64,000 nucleotides of DNA from Bacillota bacterium. GTDB lineage: Bacteria; Bacillota; Clostridia; Christensenellales; CAG-138. Under the pieces are notes generated by a model, which saw only the letters and a program-made list of their open reading frames with translations, searched no databases and was not told the origin of the DNA. Shown here piece by piece: positions 8,061-16,048 of this stretch. Each line of letters begins with the position of its first letter. The stretch's first letter is position 1. The translations under genes were made by a program, and so were the position numbers. Where the stretch lies: assembly GCA_023435025.1 (NCBI GenBank), contig JAEYSE010000022.1:52086-116085 (forward strand). Direction: 5' to 3'.

Positions 8061-8809
8061 TCAACAGGTTGCCTGGACCTGGTGAAGTTTGGAGAGCCGA
8101 AAAAATCGGATTGCGGCCAGCATGGAAAACACCACCCAGGGAATGAGAGAAACGAGCGAGAAATAGACACCTATGGTTTCGACCGTAGACGGGATCAGCA
8201 TAAATACGCCTGAGGACAACCCAATCCAAGCCATCGCCTTGCTATAAAAGGCGCTTTTGAACATAGCAACGGATATCAGTATCAGGCAAATCGCGCTCAA
8301 TATATAGTAGATGTCGAACGCGGTGCCTTTCCATTGGGCAATCAGCGTCTGTCCGGCGGCAAGAAGCACAGCTCGTTCCGGCTCCGAGGCGCTTAAAACA
8401 AACTGTCTGCTCAAAGAGAGCATTTCAAACGCCGGGTTGGAAGCATAATACGCTGCGGTGGCCAGTAATCCCATCAGAAGGGAGATCAGCAGCATGGACT
8501 CGTTCCTTTTCCTGAGCGACAGGTAAAAGGCAAGGTACATCAGGGCTACGATGGTATTGTTGACGATATAAACCACATCAAGATGCATCAGACCAAGAAC
8601 CGTGCTGCTTTGCAGCAATTGATACCACGCGGTAACAGACTGCGGTATGGGCCATATGGCGAATACCGCAATCTGAATTGGAATAAGAACCCCATCACGA
8701 TTGTCGCGATCCCGGCAGCCCGATAAAGCGGGCCCCACTTCTCAGTTTCAGCCTCGTTTTGAAGGCGGGCTTTGTCCTCTAGTGGCATGGTTTTTATACA
8801 TATGTCCAT
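8061..8809 (-). pseudogene. Frameshifted membrane protein, DUF4386-like
   Basis: Two overlapping frames make one protein. The first part, starting at 8809, reads MDICIKTMPLEDKARLQ and then KWGPLYRAAGIATIVMGFLFQ. The second part continues as IQIAVFAIWPIPQSVTAWYQLL and then HLDVVYIVNN and about five hydrophobic helices to 8061. The switch falls near 8674-8684, where one missing A would restore the frame. The intact protein would have about 248 residues with six helices. Its function is unknown; relatives are small multipass proteins. It is the last gene of the TetR-flavodoxin-FMN operon. The frameshift could be real decay or a sequencing error. Confidence 0.7.
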
Positions 8810-8821
8810 ATACGCACCCAG

Positions 8822-9217
8822 TTAAGCCGGATTGGCGCTGAGCAGCGCGCCCTCTATGGCCTTCAATATGACCCGGCTTGAGTATGTCGCGCCCGACACG
8901 CTGTCCACCTGCAAGGATTGCGCCTCCACCACTTTGCCGGGGATTGCTTCCGCTGGAGCACCCTGCCCATTGTCGTGCCTGATAATATCGATCGATGTGA
9001 TTCTGTGCGCCTTTACCGTAACATTGACTTCCGCAGAAACGGGGAATGCGGAATAACTGCCGGAATAAACGCCATCCTGAATCGTATTAAGATCGATTTT
9101 TGTTTTTAGCGCTTCCAGGTTTGCGCTGACGCGGATGAGCACACCGTTCACGGCAAGGGCAATTGCCGCTATTGCCACAAGCACAATCGCAAGAATGACG
9201 ATTCGTTGCTTTTTCAT
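8822..9217 (-). CDS. FMN-binding domain protein, membrane-anchored
   Basis: The 131-residue protein has one N-terminal membrane helix (IVILAIVLVAIAAIALAVNGV) and an extracellular FMN-binding domain like the ends of NqrC and RnfG. The sequence DSVSGATYSS near residue 105 contains the S-G-A-T flavinylation motif at which FMN is attached covalently by ApbE-type enzymes. Such small domains pass electrons outside the membrane. AAGGAG precedes the ATG at nine bases. It lies between a flavodoxin gene and a membrane-protein gene, which suggests a short electron-transfer route, though the donors and acceptors are not shown. Confidence 0.85.
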   Translation of the reverse strand: MKKQRIVILAIVLVAIAAIALAVNGVLIRVSANLEALKTKIDLNTIQDGVYSGSYSAFPVSAEVNVTVKAHRITSIDIIRHDNGQGAPAEAIPGKVVEAQSLQVDSVSGATYSSRVILKAIEGALLSANPA

Positions 9218-9247
9218 GATTCAAGGCTCCTTTTCAGCTAGCGGCGG

Positions 9248-9718
9248 TCATGCCAATACGCCAAGCTTCCCGACGACAGCGTGAATCAGCTTTTCTCGGT
9301 TCTCAGCATTGGACCAGTTGACGATTCCCGTTCCGTATACGGCTGCCCCCTTACCCCCGCAGAGCGCGAGCATCTGCTTCATGGCGCGGTTTCCGCCCAT
9401 CCAGGGGTGAGGAAATTGCTGCGTCAAAAAACACGCCGTCTTTTTCCCGCTTAAGGAGCCGATTTGGGACAGATATGCCCGCATGACCGGGGAAAGCGAA
9501 AATCCCCGCACCGGTGCGCCAAACAGAACCGCATCGTATCCGTCGATATCCGGCTTTTCCTTGAGCCTGATTTTCTGAGCATCGCCCTCTTCGTCGTTCA
9601 AAGCAGATACTTTTAAAAGGGATACCGCATGCCCGGCAGTAAGAAGCTTTTCTTTGATCTTTTGCGCTACCATCAGCGTGTTACCCGTTTGAGAGTGAAC
9701 GATAATCCCGACCTTCAT
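9248..9718 (-). CDS. Flavodoxin family protein
   Basis: The 156-residue protein has the flavodoxin phosphate-binding loop HSQTGNT at residues 8-14 and the second FMN-contact region FGAPVRGFSLSP near residue 70. It is a one-domain cytosolic flavoprotein that would carry electrons or act as a small quinone or flavin reductase. It lies 12 nt downstream of the TetR gene and upstream of the FMN-binding protein, so it is the second gene of the operon. The exact partner is unknown. Confidence 0.85.
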   Translation of the reverse strand: MKVGIIVHSQTGNTLMVAQKIKEKLLTAGHAVSLLKVSALNDEEGDAQKIRLKEKPDIDGYDAVLFGAPVRGFSLSPVMRAYLSQIGSLSGKKTACFLTQQFPHPWMGGNRAMKQMLALCGGKGAAVYGTGIVNWSNAENREKLIHAVVGKLGVLA

Positions 9719-9730
9719 ACTTGATTCCTC

Positions 9731-10336
9731 CTATATTTTCAATAAATAGTCCACAATCTGATCAAGGTCCCGGAATAAGTTTTTCGTGTCGCCCAGGTCG
9801 CCGTTGTTGGAGAAGCTTAATGTCAGCAGGCCGTGTATGGCGTAAATGCATGTTTTTGCCACCGCCTCGATATCCGCCGCCCGCAACCTGCCGCTTTTTA
9901 CATAGCCCTGAAGCGTCTCGTTCCACATGGCGCCAATATCCGGCTCAGCAATAGCGTCAATAGAAACCTGTCTTGGCCGCTGTATCTGAAAAAAGTAGAA
10001 GAATTTGAATACGTTGGGGTTCTCCAAATAGTATTCCATATAGGTTTTGAATACGTCTTTTATGTCCATCTCCCGGAGCGTAGGTTGGAATTTTTCTTGA
10101 AATACTTCCACAAGCTCCAGAACCATATACCGTTTTGTTTCCCACAGCAACTCGTTCAGATCTTCAAAGTAGCTGTACAGCGTCGGGTATGAATACCCCG
10201 CGACATCCGCCACTTTCCTTACCGTTACGCCGTCCACCCCTTCAAGCGCAATGATTTCTTTTGCCGCCTGAAGAAAGTACAGTTTGACTCTGCTGCGTTT
10301 TCGTTCCTGTTTATCGGTTCTTATTTTTTCTTCCAT
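9731..10336 (-). CDS. TetR family transcriptional regulator
   Basis: The 201-residue regulator has an N-terminal helix-turn-helix (EGVDGVTVRKVADVAGYSYPTLYSYFEDLNELL) and an all-helical ligand-binding domain. I chose the ATG at 10336, preceded by AGGGGA at four bases. A longer frame reaching 10411 would start upstream of the likely transcription start. The gene heads an operon with a flavodoxin, an FMN-binding protein and a frameshifted membrane protein. An inverted repeat at 10378-10407 overlaps its promoter, so autorepression is likely. The inducer may be a redox-active or toxic compound, by analogy with similar operons. Confidence 0.9.
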   Translation of the reverse strand: MEEKIRTDKQERKRSRVKLYFLQAAKEIIALEGVDGVTVRKVADVAGYSYPTLYSYFEDLNELLWETKRYMVLELVEVFQEKFQPTLREMDIKDVFKTYMEYYLENPNVFKFFYFFQIQRPRQVSIDAIAEPDIGAMWNETLQGYVKSGRLRAADIEAVAKTCIYAIHGLLTLSFSNNGDLGDTKNLFRDLDQIVDYLLKI

Positions 10337-10377
10337 GCTTCCCCTGTTTGCCTCGTTTCTGCGCAAAACAATTTTTC

Positions 10378-10407
10378 TAACACTGTTTATTATTTTTAAC
10401 ATTGTTA
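10378..10407 (-). promoter_or_regulatory. Probable TetR operator
   Basis: TAACACTGTT and AACATTGTTA form a 10-bp inverted repeat with one mismatch and a 10-nt spacer. It overlaps the predicted transcription start and touches the -10 hexamer of the tetR operon promoter. That position fits a repressor that blocks its own gene. Confidence 0.55.
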
Positions 10408-10435
10408 TCATATCGGTTTGTGTTTATTTTGTCAA
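10407..10435 (-). promoter_or_regulatory. Promoter of the tetR-flavodoxin-FMN operon
   Basis: On the minus strand TTGACA and TATGAT are separated by exactly 17 nt. This is a near-consensus sigma-A promoter, about 70 nt upstream of the tetR ATG. Confidence 0.7.
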
Positions 10436-10513
10436 TGAGAAAATAAAAAAGCGGACCTGAAATTAATATCAGTTGCAGTCATCGTCGCCTATGCTTAACA
10501 GCCTATAAAAATA

Positions 10514-10544
10514 GGGCTGCCTCAGCAAAAAGCTGAAGCAGCCC
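10514..10544 (-). terminator. Terminator of the wall-anchored protein gene
   Basis: On the minus strand GGGCTGCTTCAGC and GCTGAGGCAGCCC pair with one mismatch around TTTTT, followed by TATTTTTA. It lies just downstream of the stop codon at 10570. Confidence 0.75.
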
Positions 10545-10569
10545 ATTATCTTAACTAGTCGCAATAACA

Positions 10570-11304
10570 TTAATCTTCTTTCTTTAGACGGTTAATCAAT
10601 ATCGCGCCACCAGCGAGGAGCATACTGCCTACGATCATCATTATGCCGAACAGGTTGACATCACCAGTTTGGGGTATTCCCAGAGGAATGGCTTCAGCCA
10701 CACCGGTGCCTGAACCGAGAGGAATGGCGGGATCATCAGGGTCTTCAGGATCTTCAGGATCTTCAGGATCCTCGGGATCTTCCGGGTCTTCAGGATCTTC
10801 CGGGTCTTCAGGATCTTCGGGATCTTCGGGATCTTCGGGATCTTCGGGATCAATCACATCTCCGCTTCCGAAGAAGCTTACATGGCTGATAGCCGGCTGG
10901 TTTCCACCGTTATTGAGCAGGTGCACCGAGGTGACCAAGTACGTACCAATCAGAAGCTGACCGTTTGGAATGGTATATAGCGCATACCCGTTCCCACCCT
11001 TTACAGAAAGCTGTGCAATCTGGATATCCTTCGTCACGTCAAATGAAGCGTCTTTGCCATCATTTTGAATATTAATGTTCCCAATGCCGTCGATCGAATT
11101 GCCGTCCCAGCTTCCATTGTCCTCAAATTTACCGAGGAAATCAGCCACGCCATTATCGTTTCCAGTGTATACGTCAATCAGATTTTCATCCGTTGTCAGT
11201 AGGGTGGCGTCCGCCAAAGCAACGCTGCTGGTAAAAAACATGGCAGCAACAACGAGCAGAGCAATCAACTTTCTGCTTTTCATAATACGAGAAAACTTCC
11301 TCAT
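10570..11304 (-). CDS. Secreted LPXTG-like wall-anchored protein with Pro-Glu-Asp repeats
   Basis: The 244-residue protein has a signal peptide (basic start, KLIALLVVAAMFFTSSVALA). A globular segment of about 120 residues follows (VDVYTGNDNG-type surface, Gly/Asn-rich). Then come twelve Pro-Glu-Asp repeats at about residues 150-187. The C-terminus is a sorting signal, IPQTGD, then a hydrophobic helix (FGIMMIVGSMLLAGGAIL) and the basic tail NRLKKED. A sortase would attach it to the wall, leaving the acidic stalk as a spacer. The globular segment resembles nothing I recognise. The class B sortase in this window is not an obvious match for an LPXTG-type signal. Confidence 0.82.
   Translation of the reverse strand: MRKFSRIMKSRKLIALLVVAAMFFTSSVALADATLLTTDENLIDVYTGNDNGVADFLGKFEDNGSWDGNSIDGIGNINIQNDGKDASFDVTKDIQIAQLSVKGGNGYALYTIPNGQLLIGTYLVTSVHLLNNGGNQPAISHVSFFGSGDVIDPEDPEDPEDPEDPEDPEDPEDPEDPEDPEDPEDPEDPDDPAIPLGSGTGVAEAIPLGIPQTGDVNLFGIMMIVGSMLLAGGAILINRLKKED
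10733..10849 (-). repeat. 9-bp tandem repeat encoding (Pro-Glu-Asp)n
   Basis: Twelve 9-bp units, variants of tcttcagga on the plus strand, run without interruption from 10742. A degenerate thirteenth unit (tcatcaggg) lies at 10733-10741. Units change only at synonymous positions. A tandem array of this kind can gain or lose units by slippage in steps that keep the frame. Confidence 0.9.
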
Positions 11305-11339
11305 TTTCGTTCTCCTTCCATCGCATGCAATATCTCTGA

Positions 11340-11369
11340 TTTAAAGATTGCGAGCCTTAGGGCTGTCAA
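11340..11369 (-). promoter_or_regulatory. Predicted promoter of the wall-anchored protein gene
   Basis: A perfect TTGACA (11369-11364 on the minus strand) is followed after 18 nt by TTTAAA. It lies about 35 nt upstream of the start at 11304. The rest of the gap up to 11695 holds no gene that I can support. Confidence 0.4.
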
Positions 11370-11695
11370 TTCGGCAAGCCCTAAAGGTTCCCGCGTTACC
11401 AGATTTATCCGAAATGGTTCTTATCTTTTATATAATACGCTTTTGGCTGATTCACCGCTTCATAATGGCCTCATTCCGGCCTCATTTTGACCTCGCTTCA
11501 GTCTCACGTTCTCTCGGCAGAGCATTGAAGCATGGCGCCTACCTGTGCAGGCGGAACGCAACCGGCATCAGCAAAAGGCTGTGATTTCTTGCAGCTTAAT
11601 TTTCAGTTGAGTGGCTTTTTCAAAGTAGCATTTGAGATTCTTTTACGATAAGTATTACTCGCATGGATTACAGCGCCGTGTCCACAGGGCTCATC

Positions 11696-11725
11696 AAAAA
11701 AACCTCCAGCAATCTGGAGGTTTTT
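11696..11725. terminator. Bidirectional terminator downstream of pfkB
   Basis: AACCTCCAG and CTGGAGGTT form a 9-bp stem around CAAT with A and T runs on both sides. On the minus strand a long T run follows, so it can end the lacI-pfkB transcript, whose last stop is at 11886. Confidence 0.75.
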
Positions 11726-11885
11726 CATTGTCTGAGAGGGGGAAAAAACAGCTGAATGCCCGCTGACACCGGCCTTACCGTTTTCGCGCCAGCCTGCATC
11801 AATCTTCTAATTTTTGCGTTGTAATTAATACCGCTATCCGAAAGCGGGCTGATCCTTAATCAACTTTATCTTCTAGAAACTGTTA

Positions 11886-12773
11886 TTACCGGTAAAACGC
11901 ATCCAGATACGCTTCCACATCCTTGCGGGTGCCCATAAACGGCCCCGGCGTTTCCATTTTGAGCGACACGAGCGCCGCAGCATAGCGGAGCGCTTCGGGA
12001 ATGTCCTGATAAAACCGCTCGGTGATATAGCCGGAAAAGCAGGTGTCTCCCCTGCCGGTTCGTCCGATCAGACTGCGGGGCTTGAGCGGGCAGGTGTAAA
12101 TGCGTTTTCCATCGAACACAAGCGCCTCGGTGTTGTGCGTGATCATGATTTCCTGCGCGCCCCAGTCATAAAGCTGGCGGGCGGCTCTAACCCTATCATC
12201 CGAACCGGTCAGAATCTCCGCTTCCGCAGCGTCCGTTTTCAAAAAGCGTATCAAGGGAAGGTATGTCTTTTTCTCTTCCCAGTCACGGAATACCATGTCT
12301 CCGCCTTCATCGCAGCGCAGCAAGCATTGCACGTCCACCGCAGCCGCCGCACGCTTTGACGCATACGCGATCACTTCGTTGCCGATATCCCCCCGCATCA
12401 GCCCAGCAATATGGTAGACCCTTGCGTTGACGTCCGGGATTTCGTCCACGGTATAGGGAGCTATACGGCTGATGGCCGTGCAGGTGCGCCGCTCACGGTC
12501 TGCCGTATGGTAGACATTGCGGATAGAAGTGCTTCCAGGGCTTTCAAGCGGGAAAACCGTTACGTTCTTTGCCGGGGCAAACAGCGCGCTGATATCCATA
12601 TCCCGGCTTGACGCCTTGGGCAGTACCGCGACTTTTCTCCCCATACCGGAAGCGGCCAAAGCGGAATAGACCACGGCGCCGCCTATGATACGCCTGGTTT
12701 CGCCATCGTAATCCGTATTGATATCCATGCTGGGCTGGCCGATGATAAACGAATCAAATGGTTCTATCTGCAT
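11886..12773 (-). CDS. PfkB family carbohydrate kinase
   Basis: The 295-residue protein has the ribokinase-like fold. It has an N-terminal substrate region with GQPSMDIN and IIGGAVVYSALAASGMG, and the C-terminal PfkB signature GRTGRGDTCFSGY around residue 240. The Asp in GRGD would be the catalytic base. It would phosphorylate a sugar, nucleoside or related polyol with ATP. ATG 12773 is preceded by GGGAGGT. The gene lies 86 nt downstream of a LacI regulator on the same strand and is probably cotranscribed with it. The divergent operon imports an unknown solute, so the kinase may act on its product. Confidence 0.85.
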   Translation of the reverse strand: MQIEPFDSFIIGQPSMDINTDYDGETRRIIGGAVVYSALAASGMGRKVAVLPKASSRDMDISALFAPAKNVTVFPLESPGSTSIRNVYHTADRERRTCTAISRIAPYTVDEIPDVNARVYHIAGLMRGDIGNEVIAYASKRAAAAVDVQCLLRCDEGGDMVFRDWEEKKTYLPLIRFLKTDAAEAEILTGSDDRVRAARQLYDWGAQEIMITHNTEALVFDGKRIYTCPLKPRSLIGRTGRGDTCFSGYITERFYQDIPEALRYAAALVSLKMETPGPFMGTRKDVEAYLDAFYR

Positions 12774-12859
12774 AGTACCTCCCGTCAATTCCGCAAGACA
12801 TACTGGTTTTAATAGAATCTCCTTATGGCTTTGAAAATGGCTCGTCAGCCTTTGTTCGC

Positions 12860-13957
12860 CTATGTACTTTGACGTATGATAAGTTCATTCTCCACAAACA
12901 GCATGCGGCTCTTTAAACCCGGGTCGGCGATCTGCGCAAGCAATTCCCGCACGGCAAGGCGGCCCATCTCGTTCCGGTTTACGCGGACGGTGGTGAGTGC
13001 CGGATAACAGATCTCCGCCGCCTCGATATCGTCATACCCCACCACGGCAATATCCTGCGGAACTTTGAGCCCGGCGTCCAGTATCGCCTTGATGGCGCCC
13101 ATGGCGATGCTGTCGGTCGCGGCAAATATCGCGGTGGGCAGGTTCTGGGTTTCCAGCATCCGCTGTATGAGTTTGTACGCGTTTATAGAACCCGTTCCTT
13201 CCGTGATAAAGGGCGTGCCGATGACAGGCTGAGGTTGCAGGCCGTACATGCTCAGCTTCTCCTCATCCGGCGGGGAATAAAGCCCCCACAAATTTGTGGA
13301 GCGTATGGCGTCATTTGCGTATACGGGGATGTCATGCTCCCTGTGGACGTCCAGGTATGCCAAATATCTCAGGTAATAACTCGGGTGGCTGATGCGGTCA
13401 CTGATGAAGGCGATCTTTCTGTGCCCACGCTCCAGAACCAGATGTTCCATGAGTCTGCGCGCGCCGTTATAGTTTTCATCCACAATAAACGCGTTGTTGG
13501 GGGAAGGGATCGCGTCGTTTACAAAAACAAGCGGGATGTTCCTCCTTCCGAATTCCAACATGGCGTCTCTCGGCTTAAAGGAAATCAATATTGCACCGTC
13601 TATGCTGTCCTGAATGAAATGTTCGTCAAACGTACCGTTCTCCACTTCGGTAGTGGCGACAACGATATGGAAATTGTTCAGCTTTGCTTCCTGAATGGCG
13701 CCGTCCAGCAGCGGGCCAAAGAATGTATGCCCGAAGTAGGGCATATGCTTACGGTACATACAGAAGCCAAGAATACCGGAGCGTTTGGTGGCAACTGCCT
13801 GGGCCAGAGCGTTGGGCTGGTAGAAGAGTTCTTTCGCGATTTTGTTGACCCGCTGCTTCGTCTCTTCGTTCACCAGAGGGGAATCCGCCAGTGCGCGCGA
13901 GGCAGTGGCCTTGGAAACGCCGGCCAATCGGGCAATGTCGATCAGTCGTGGTTTCAT
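12860..13957 (-). CDS. LacI family transcriptional regulator
   Basis: The 365-residue regulator has the classical N-terminal helix-turn-helix and hinge (IDIARLAGVSKATASRALADSPLVNEETKQRV, residues 6-37). A periplasmic-binding-protein-like effector domain follows, with FAATDSIAMGAIKAILDAGLKVPQDIAVVGYDD near the end. It likely represses its own lacI-pfkB transcript and the divergent GDPD-ABC operon, because near-identical 16-bp operators sit at both promoters. The effector is probably a sugar or sugar derivative handled by the PfkB kinase. GGGAGACC lies before the ATG. Confidence 0.92.
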   Translation of the reverse strand: MKPRLIDIARLAGVSKATASRALADSPLVNEETKQRVNKIAKELFYQPNALAQAVATKRSGILGFCMYRKHMPYFGHTFFGPLLDGAIQEAKLNNFHIVVATTEVENGTFDEHFIQDSIDGAILISFKPRDAMLEFGRRNIPLVFVNDAIPSPNNAFIVDENYNGARRLMEHLVLERGHRKIAFISDRISHPSYYLRYLAYLDVHREHDIPVYANDAIRSTNLWGLYSPPDEEKLSMYGLQPQPVIGTPFITEGTGSINAYKLIQRMLETQNLPTAIFAATDSIAMGAIKAILDAGLKVPQDIAVVGYDDIEAAEICYPALTTVRVNRNEMGRLAVRELLAQIADPGLKSRMLFVENELIIRQST

Positions 13958-14052
13958 GTGAGGTCTCCCTTCATACCGTCATTATGGCAAGCCGTTCATT
14001 CGCAAATTGTGCGCAAAAAAGTTCTTGCATAACGCTAAAATCTATGTTTTAA

Positions 14053-14081
14053 TTTATACAACAAAATGAAACCGGTTGCAA
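14053..14081 (-). promoter_or_regulatory. lacI-pfkB promoter with overlapping operator
   Basis: On the minus strand TTGCAA and TATAAA are 17 nt apart. The 16-bp near-palindrome ATGAAACCGGTTGCAA (14066-14081) overlaps the -35 element and part of the spacer. It fits the general LacI-family/cre pattern with a central CG step. Confidence 0.6.
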
Positions 14082-14238
14082 TAAGCAATCCATCATAAAT
14101 TGATAATTTTTTAAAGTGTCACACGCTTTTAGTTATTCGCTTTTGCATTGTCGCATATACCTCTTTTTTCTCTTTTTATCTCTTCGTTCTCCTTGCTTTC
14201 GTAAAACCGTATCCATCGTTTTACCGTAACTATTTGCC

Positions 14239-14286
14239 TTGTTTTGTACCGTGAATGATTTCTTATATCGTTACAACCGGTTTCAA
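14239..14286 (+). promoter_or_regulatory. Promoter and LacI-type operator of the GDPD-ABC operon
   Basis: TTGTTT and TTATAT are 18 nt apart at 14239-14268. The operator TTACAACCGGTTTCAA (14271-14286) lies immediately downstream over the likely start site. It is nearly the reverse complement of the operator at 14066-14081, which points to shared control by the adjacent LacI protein. Confidence 0.55.
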
Positions 14287-14334
14287 CCCCGTTTTGATTT
14301 GCCTTAAATTCAAATACAGAAAGAAGGATCATCC

Positions 14335-15111
14335 TTGGGAATTCTCCCCAACATCACCGCACACGCAGGGTGTGAAGGCACGGCATCGGGTTCTATCTCC
14401 TCTGTTTATGATGGCCTCCGCTTAAGGGCGGATTTTGTTGAAGTTGACGTCCGGCGAACGCAGCAGGGCGAGCTGGTCCTTTCCCACGACAGGCTGACTG
14501 AAGAAAATTATCGGTCCTGCGTACGTCTTTCTCAGGTTCTGGAGCTGGTAAAGGGTTTTAAAATGGTCGGCGTCAACTGCGATATCAAGGAAGAAGATAT
14601 CCTGTACGACGTTCTCGACTTATCCGAACGAATCGGCTTGGGGCATGAGCAGATTTTATTGTCCGGCAGCGTCACGCCATCGGCGCTTAAAAGCGATCCT
14701 TCCATCGTAAAGCGCGCAAATGTATTGCTCAACATTGAAGAAATTCTAAAAGAGCTGTGTATGTCCCGCCTGCCGGCAGACGCGGCAGATATAGCGGCGC
14801 TACCGCCTTGGGAGGTTGTGCGCCGTTACATTCCCGATACTTCCGCCTATTTTGATGATGTTGTGAATATTTGCTTAAGCTCCGAAGTCCGGGCAATCAA
14901 CATGCCTTACCGTCCGCCGATTTCGGAATTTTTGCCGCGTTTTCGCGCAGCGGGCGTCCCGATATCGGTCTGGACGGTGGATAAGCCGGAGGATATAGAA
15001 AGCATATTGCGCGAGGGCGTTTACAACATCACCACCCGTAAGGTGCGGCTTGTACTCGAAGCAAGAAAAAACTACGCCGCCCAAGAGAAATATCCGCGAC
15101 TCACAGATTGA
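14335..15111 (+). CDS. Divergent glycerophosphodiester phosphodiesterase-like protein
   Basis: The 258-residue protein has a GDPD-type TIM barrel. His10, Glu36 and Asp38 (VEVDV), and His51-Asp52 (LSHD) fill the family catalytic positions. The normally conserved Arg of the HRG motif is Ala (HAG), so activity or specificity may differ. The start is a TTG at 14335 with AGAAGGA seven bases upstream. There is no signal peptide, so it acts in the cytosol. It is the first gene of a LacI-controlled operon with an ABC importer, which suggests that an imported phosphodiester or related compound is cleaved inside the cell. This role is inference. Confidence 0.75.
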   Translation: MGILPNITAHAGCEGTASGSISSVYDGLRLRADFVEVDVRRTQQGELVLSHDRLTEENYRSCVRLSQVLELVKGFKMVGVNCDIKEEDILYDVLDLSERIGLGHEQILLSGSVTPSALKSDPSIVKRANVLLNIEEILKELCMSRLPADAADIAALPPWEVVRRYIPDTSAYFDDVVNICLSSEVRAINMPYRPPISEFLPRFRAAGVPISVWTVDKPEDIESILREGVYNITTRKVRLVLEARKNYAAQEKYPRLTD

Positions 15112-15182
15112 ACAAACTCTCTTTCCGCGTATTGTAAGCGCGCGTCATACAGCAGGATACCAATAAGAAAGGATGTAAGCGC

Positions 15183-16022
15183 ATGAAATATTTGAGCCCG
15201 AGGCGCTGGTTTCATCAAATGGGCCGCAAAAAATTCATGGAAATTCTGATACTGATCGCCTTTATTTTGTTCTTTTACGGCCCCCTTTTGCATCTGTCCA
15301 TGCTGGCTTTCGCCAACAAGTATGAGATGCCGGCGGTGATTCCGCAGGAGTTCGGCTTTAAATGGTGGGACTATGTATTAAAGCAGCCCACCCTTATTAG
15401 CTCCATCTCGCTTTCTTTCTTGATTGCGGCGGTATCCACCGCATTGTCCATGGTTATCTGCATCCCCGCTGCATACGTGCTCGCGAGGTATGATTTTCCC
15501 GGGCGCAGGGCGGTCATGTTCTCATTCCTGTTGGGGAACGCGTTCCCCAGAATCGGCATCTTCACGGCATTGGGCATCATTTTTTACAAGATCGGCTTGA
15601 TGGGAACGTTCACAGGTGTGCTCATCATCCACTTGCTGGGCGGCATGATGATGATGATTTGGCTCCCGGCAGGCGCATTCCGCGCTATCCCGCGCCAGCA
15701 GGAAGAAGCTGCGCGCGATGCAGGCGCGGGGCCGCTGCGCACATTTTTCCATGTCACGCTTCCTATGGCGTGGCCGGGAATAGCGGTAGCAGCCATGTTC
15801 GCTTTTATCGCGTCCCTGGGCGAAAACCAGGGCACGCTCTTGGTTGGGCTTCCCACCTACCGCACGATGACGGTGGAAATGTACGGCGTTATATTGGATT
15901 ATCCGGCGACGGCGGGCGCGGTATTCGCGCTGATACTCATCATACCCAACCTGCTTTTGCTGTTGCTCATGCGCAAGTATGTTGGCGCCGAGACGCTTTC
16001 CAAAGGCTATAAAATGGGCTGA
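15183..16022 (+). CDS. ABC transporter permease (PotC/FbpB-like)
   Basis: The 279-residue protein has six predicted membrane helices and the EAA loop EEAARDAGAGPLRTFFHVTLPM near residue 178, where the ATPase docks. This marks a binding-protein-dependent importer of the type-I family that carries spermidine, iron(III) or phosphonates. The ATG at 15183 follows AGAAAGGA. The next gene, the ATPase, starts 26 nt later. A second permease follows the binding protein, giving a heterodimeric channel. Confidence 0.9.
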   Translation: MKYLSPRRWFHQMGRKKFMEILILIAFILFFYGPLLHLSMLAFANKYEMPAVIPQEFGFKWWDYVLKQPTLISSISLSFLIAAVSTALSMVICIPAAYVLARYDFPGRRAVMFSFLLGNAFPRIGIFTALGIIFYKIGLMGTFTGVLIIHLLGGMMMMIWLPAGAFRAIPRQQEEAARDAGAGPLRTFFHVTLPMAWPGIAVAAMFAFIASLGENQGTLLVGLPTYRTMTVEMYGVILDYPATAGAVFALILIIPNLLLLLLMRKYVGAETLSKGYKMG

Positions 16023-16048
16023 TTACTGTATTACGGGAGGACAGACGA

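Noticed and set aside
10733..10849. Tandem repeats that might be read as a CRISPR array
   Set aside because: Units are 9 bp, contiguous without spacers and inside a coding frame.
14129..14332. Short minus-strand open frame between lacI and the GDPD operon
   Set aside because: It overlaps the operon promoter and operator, has no ribosome binding site and looks random.
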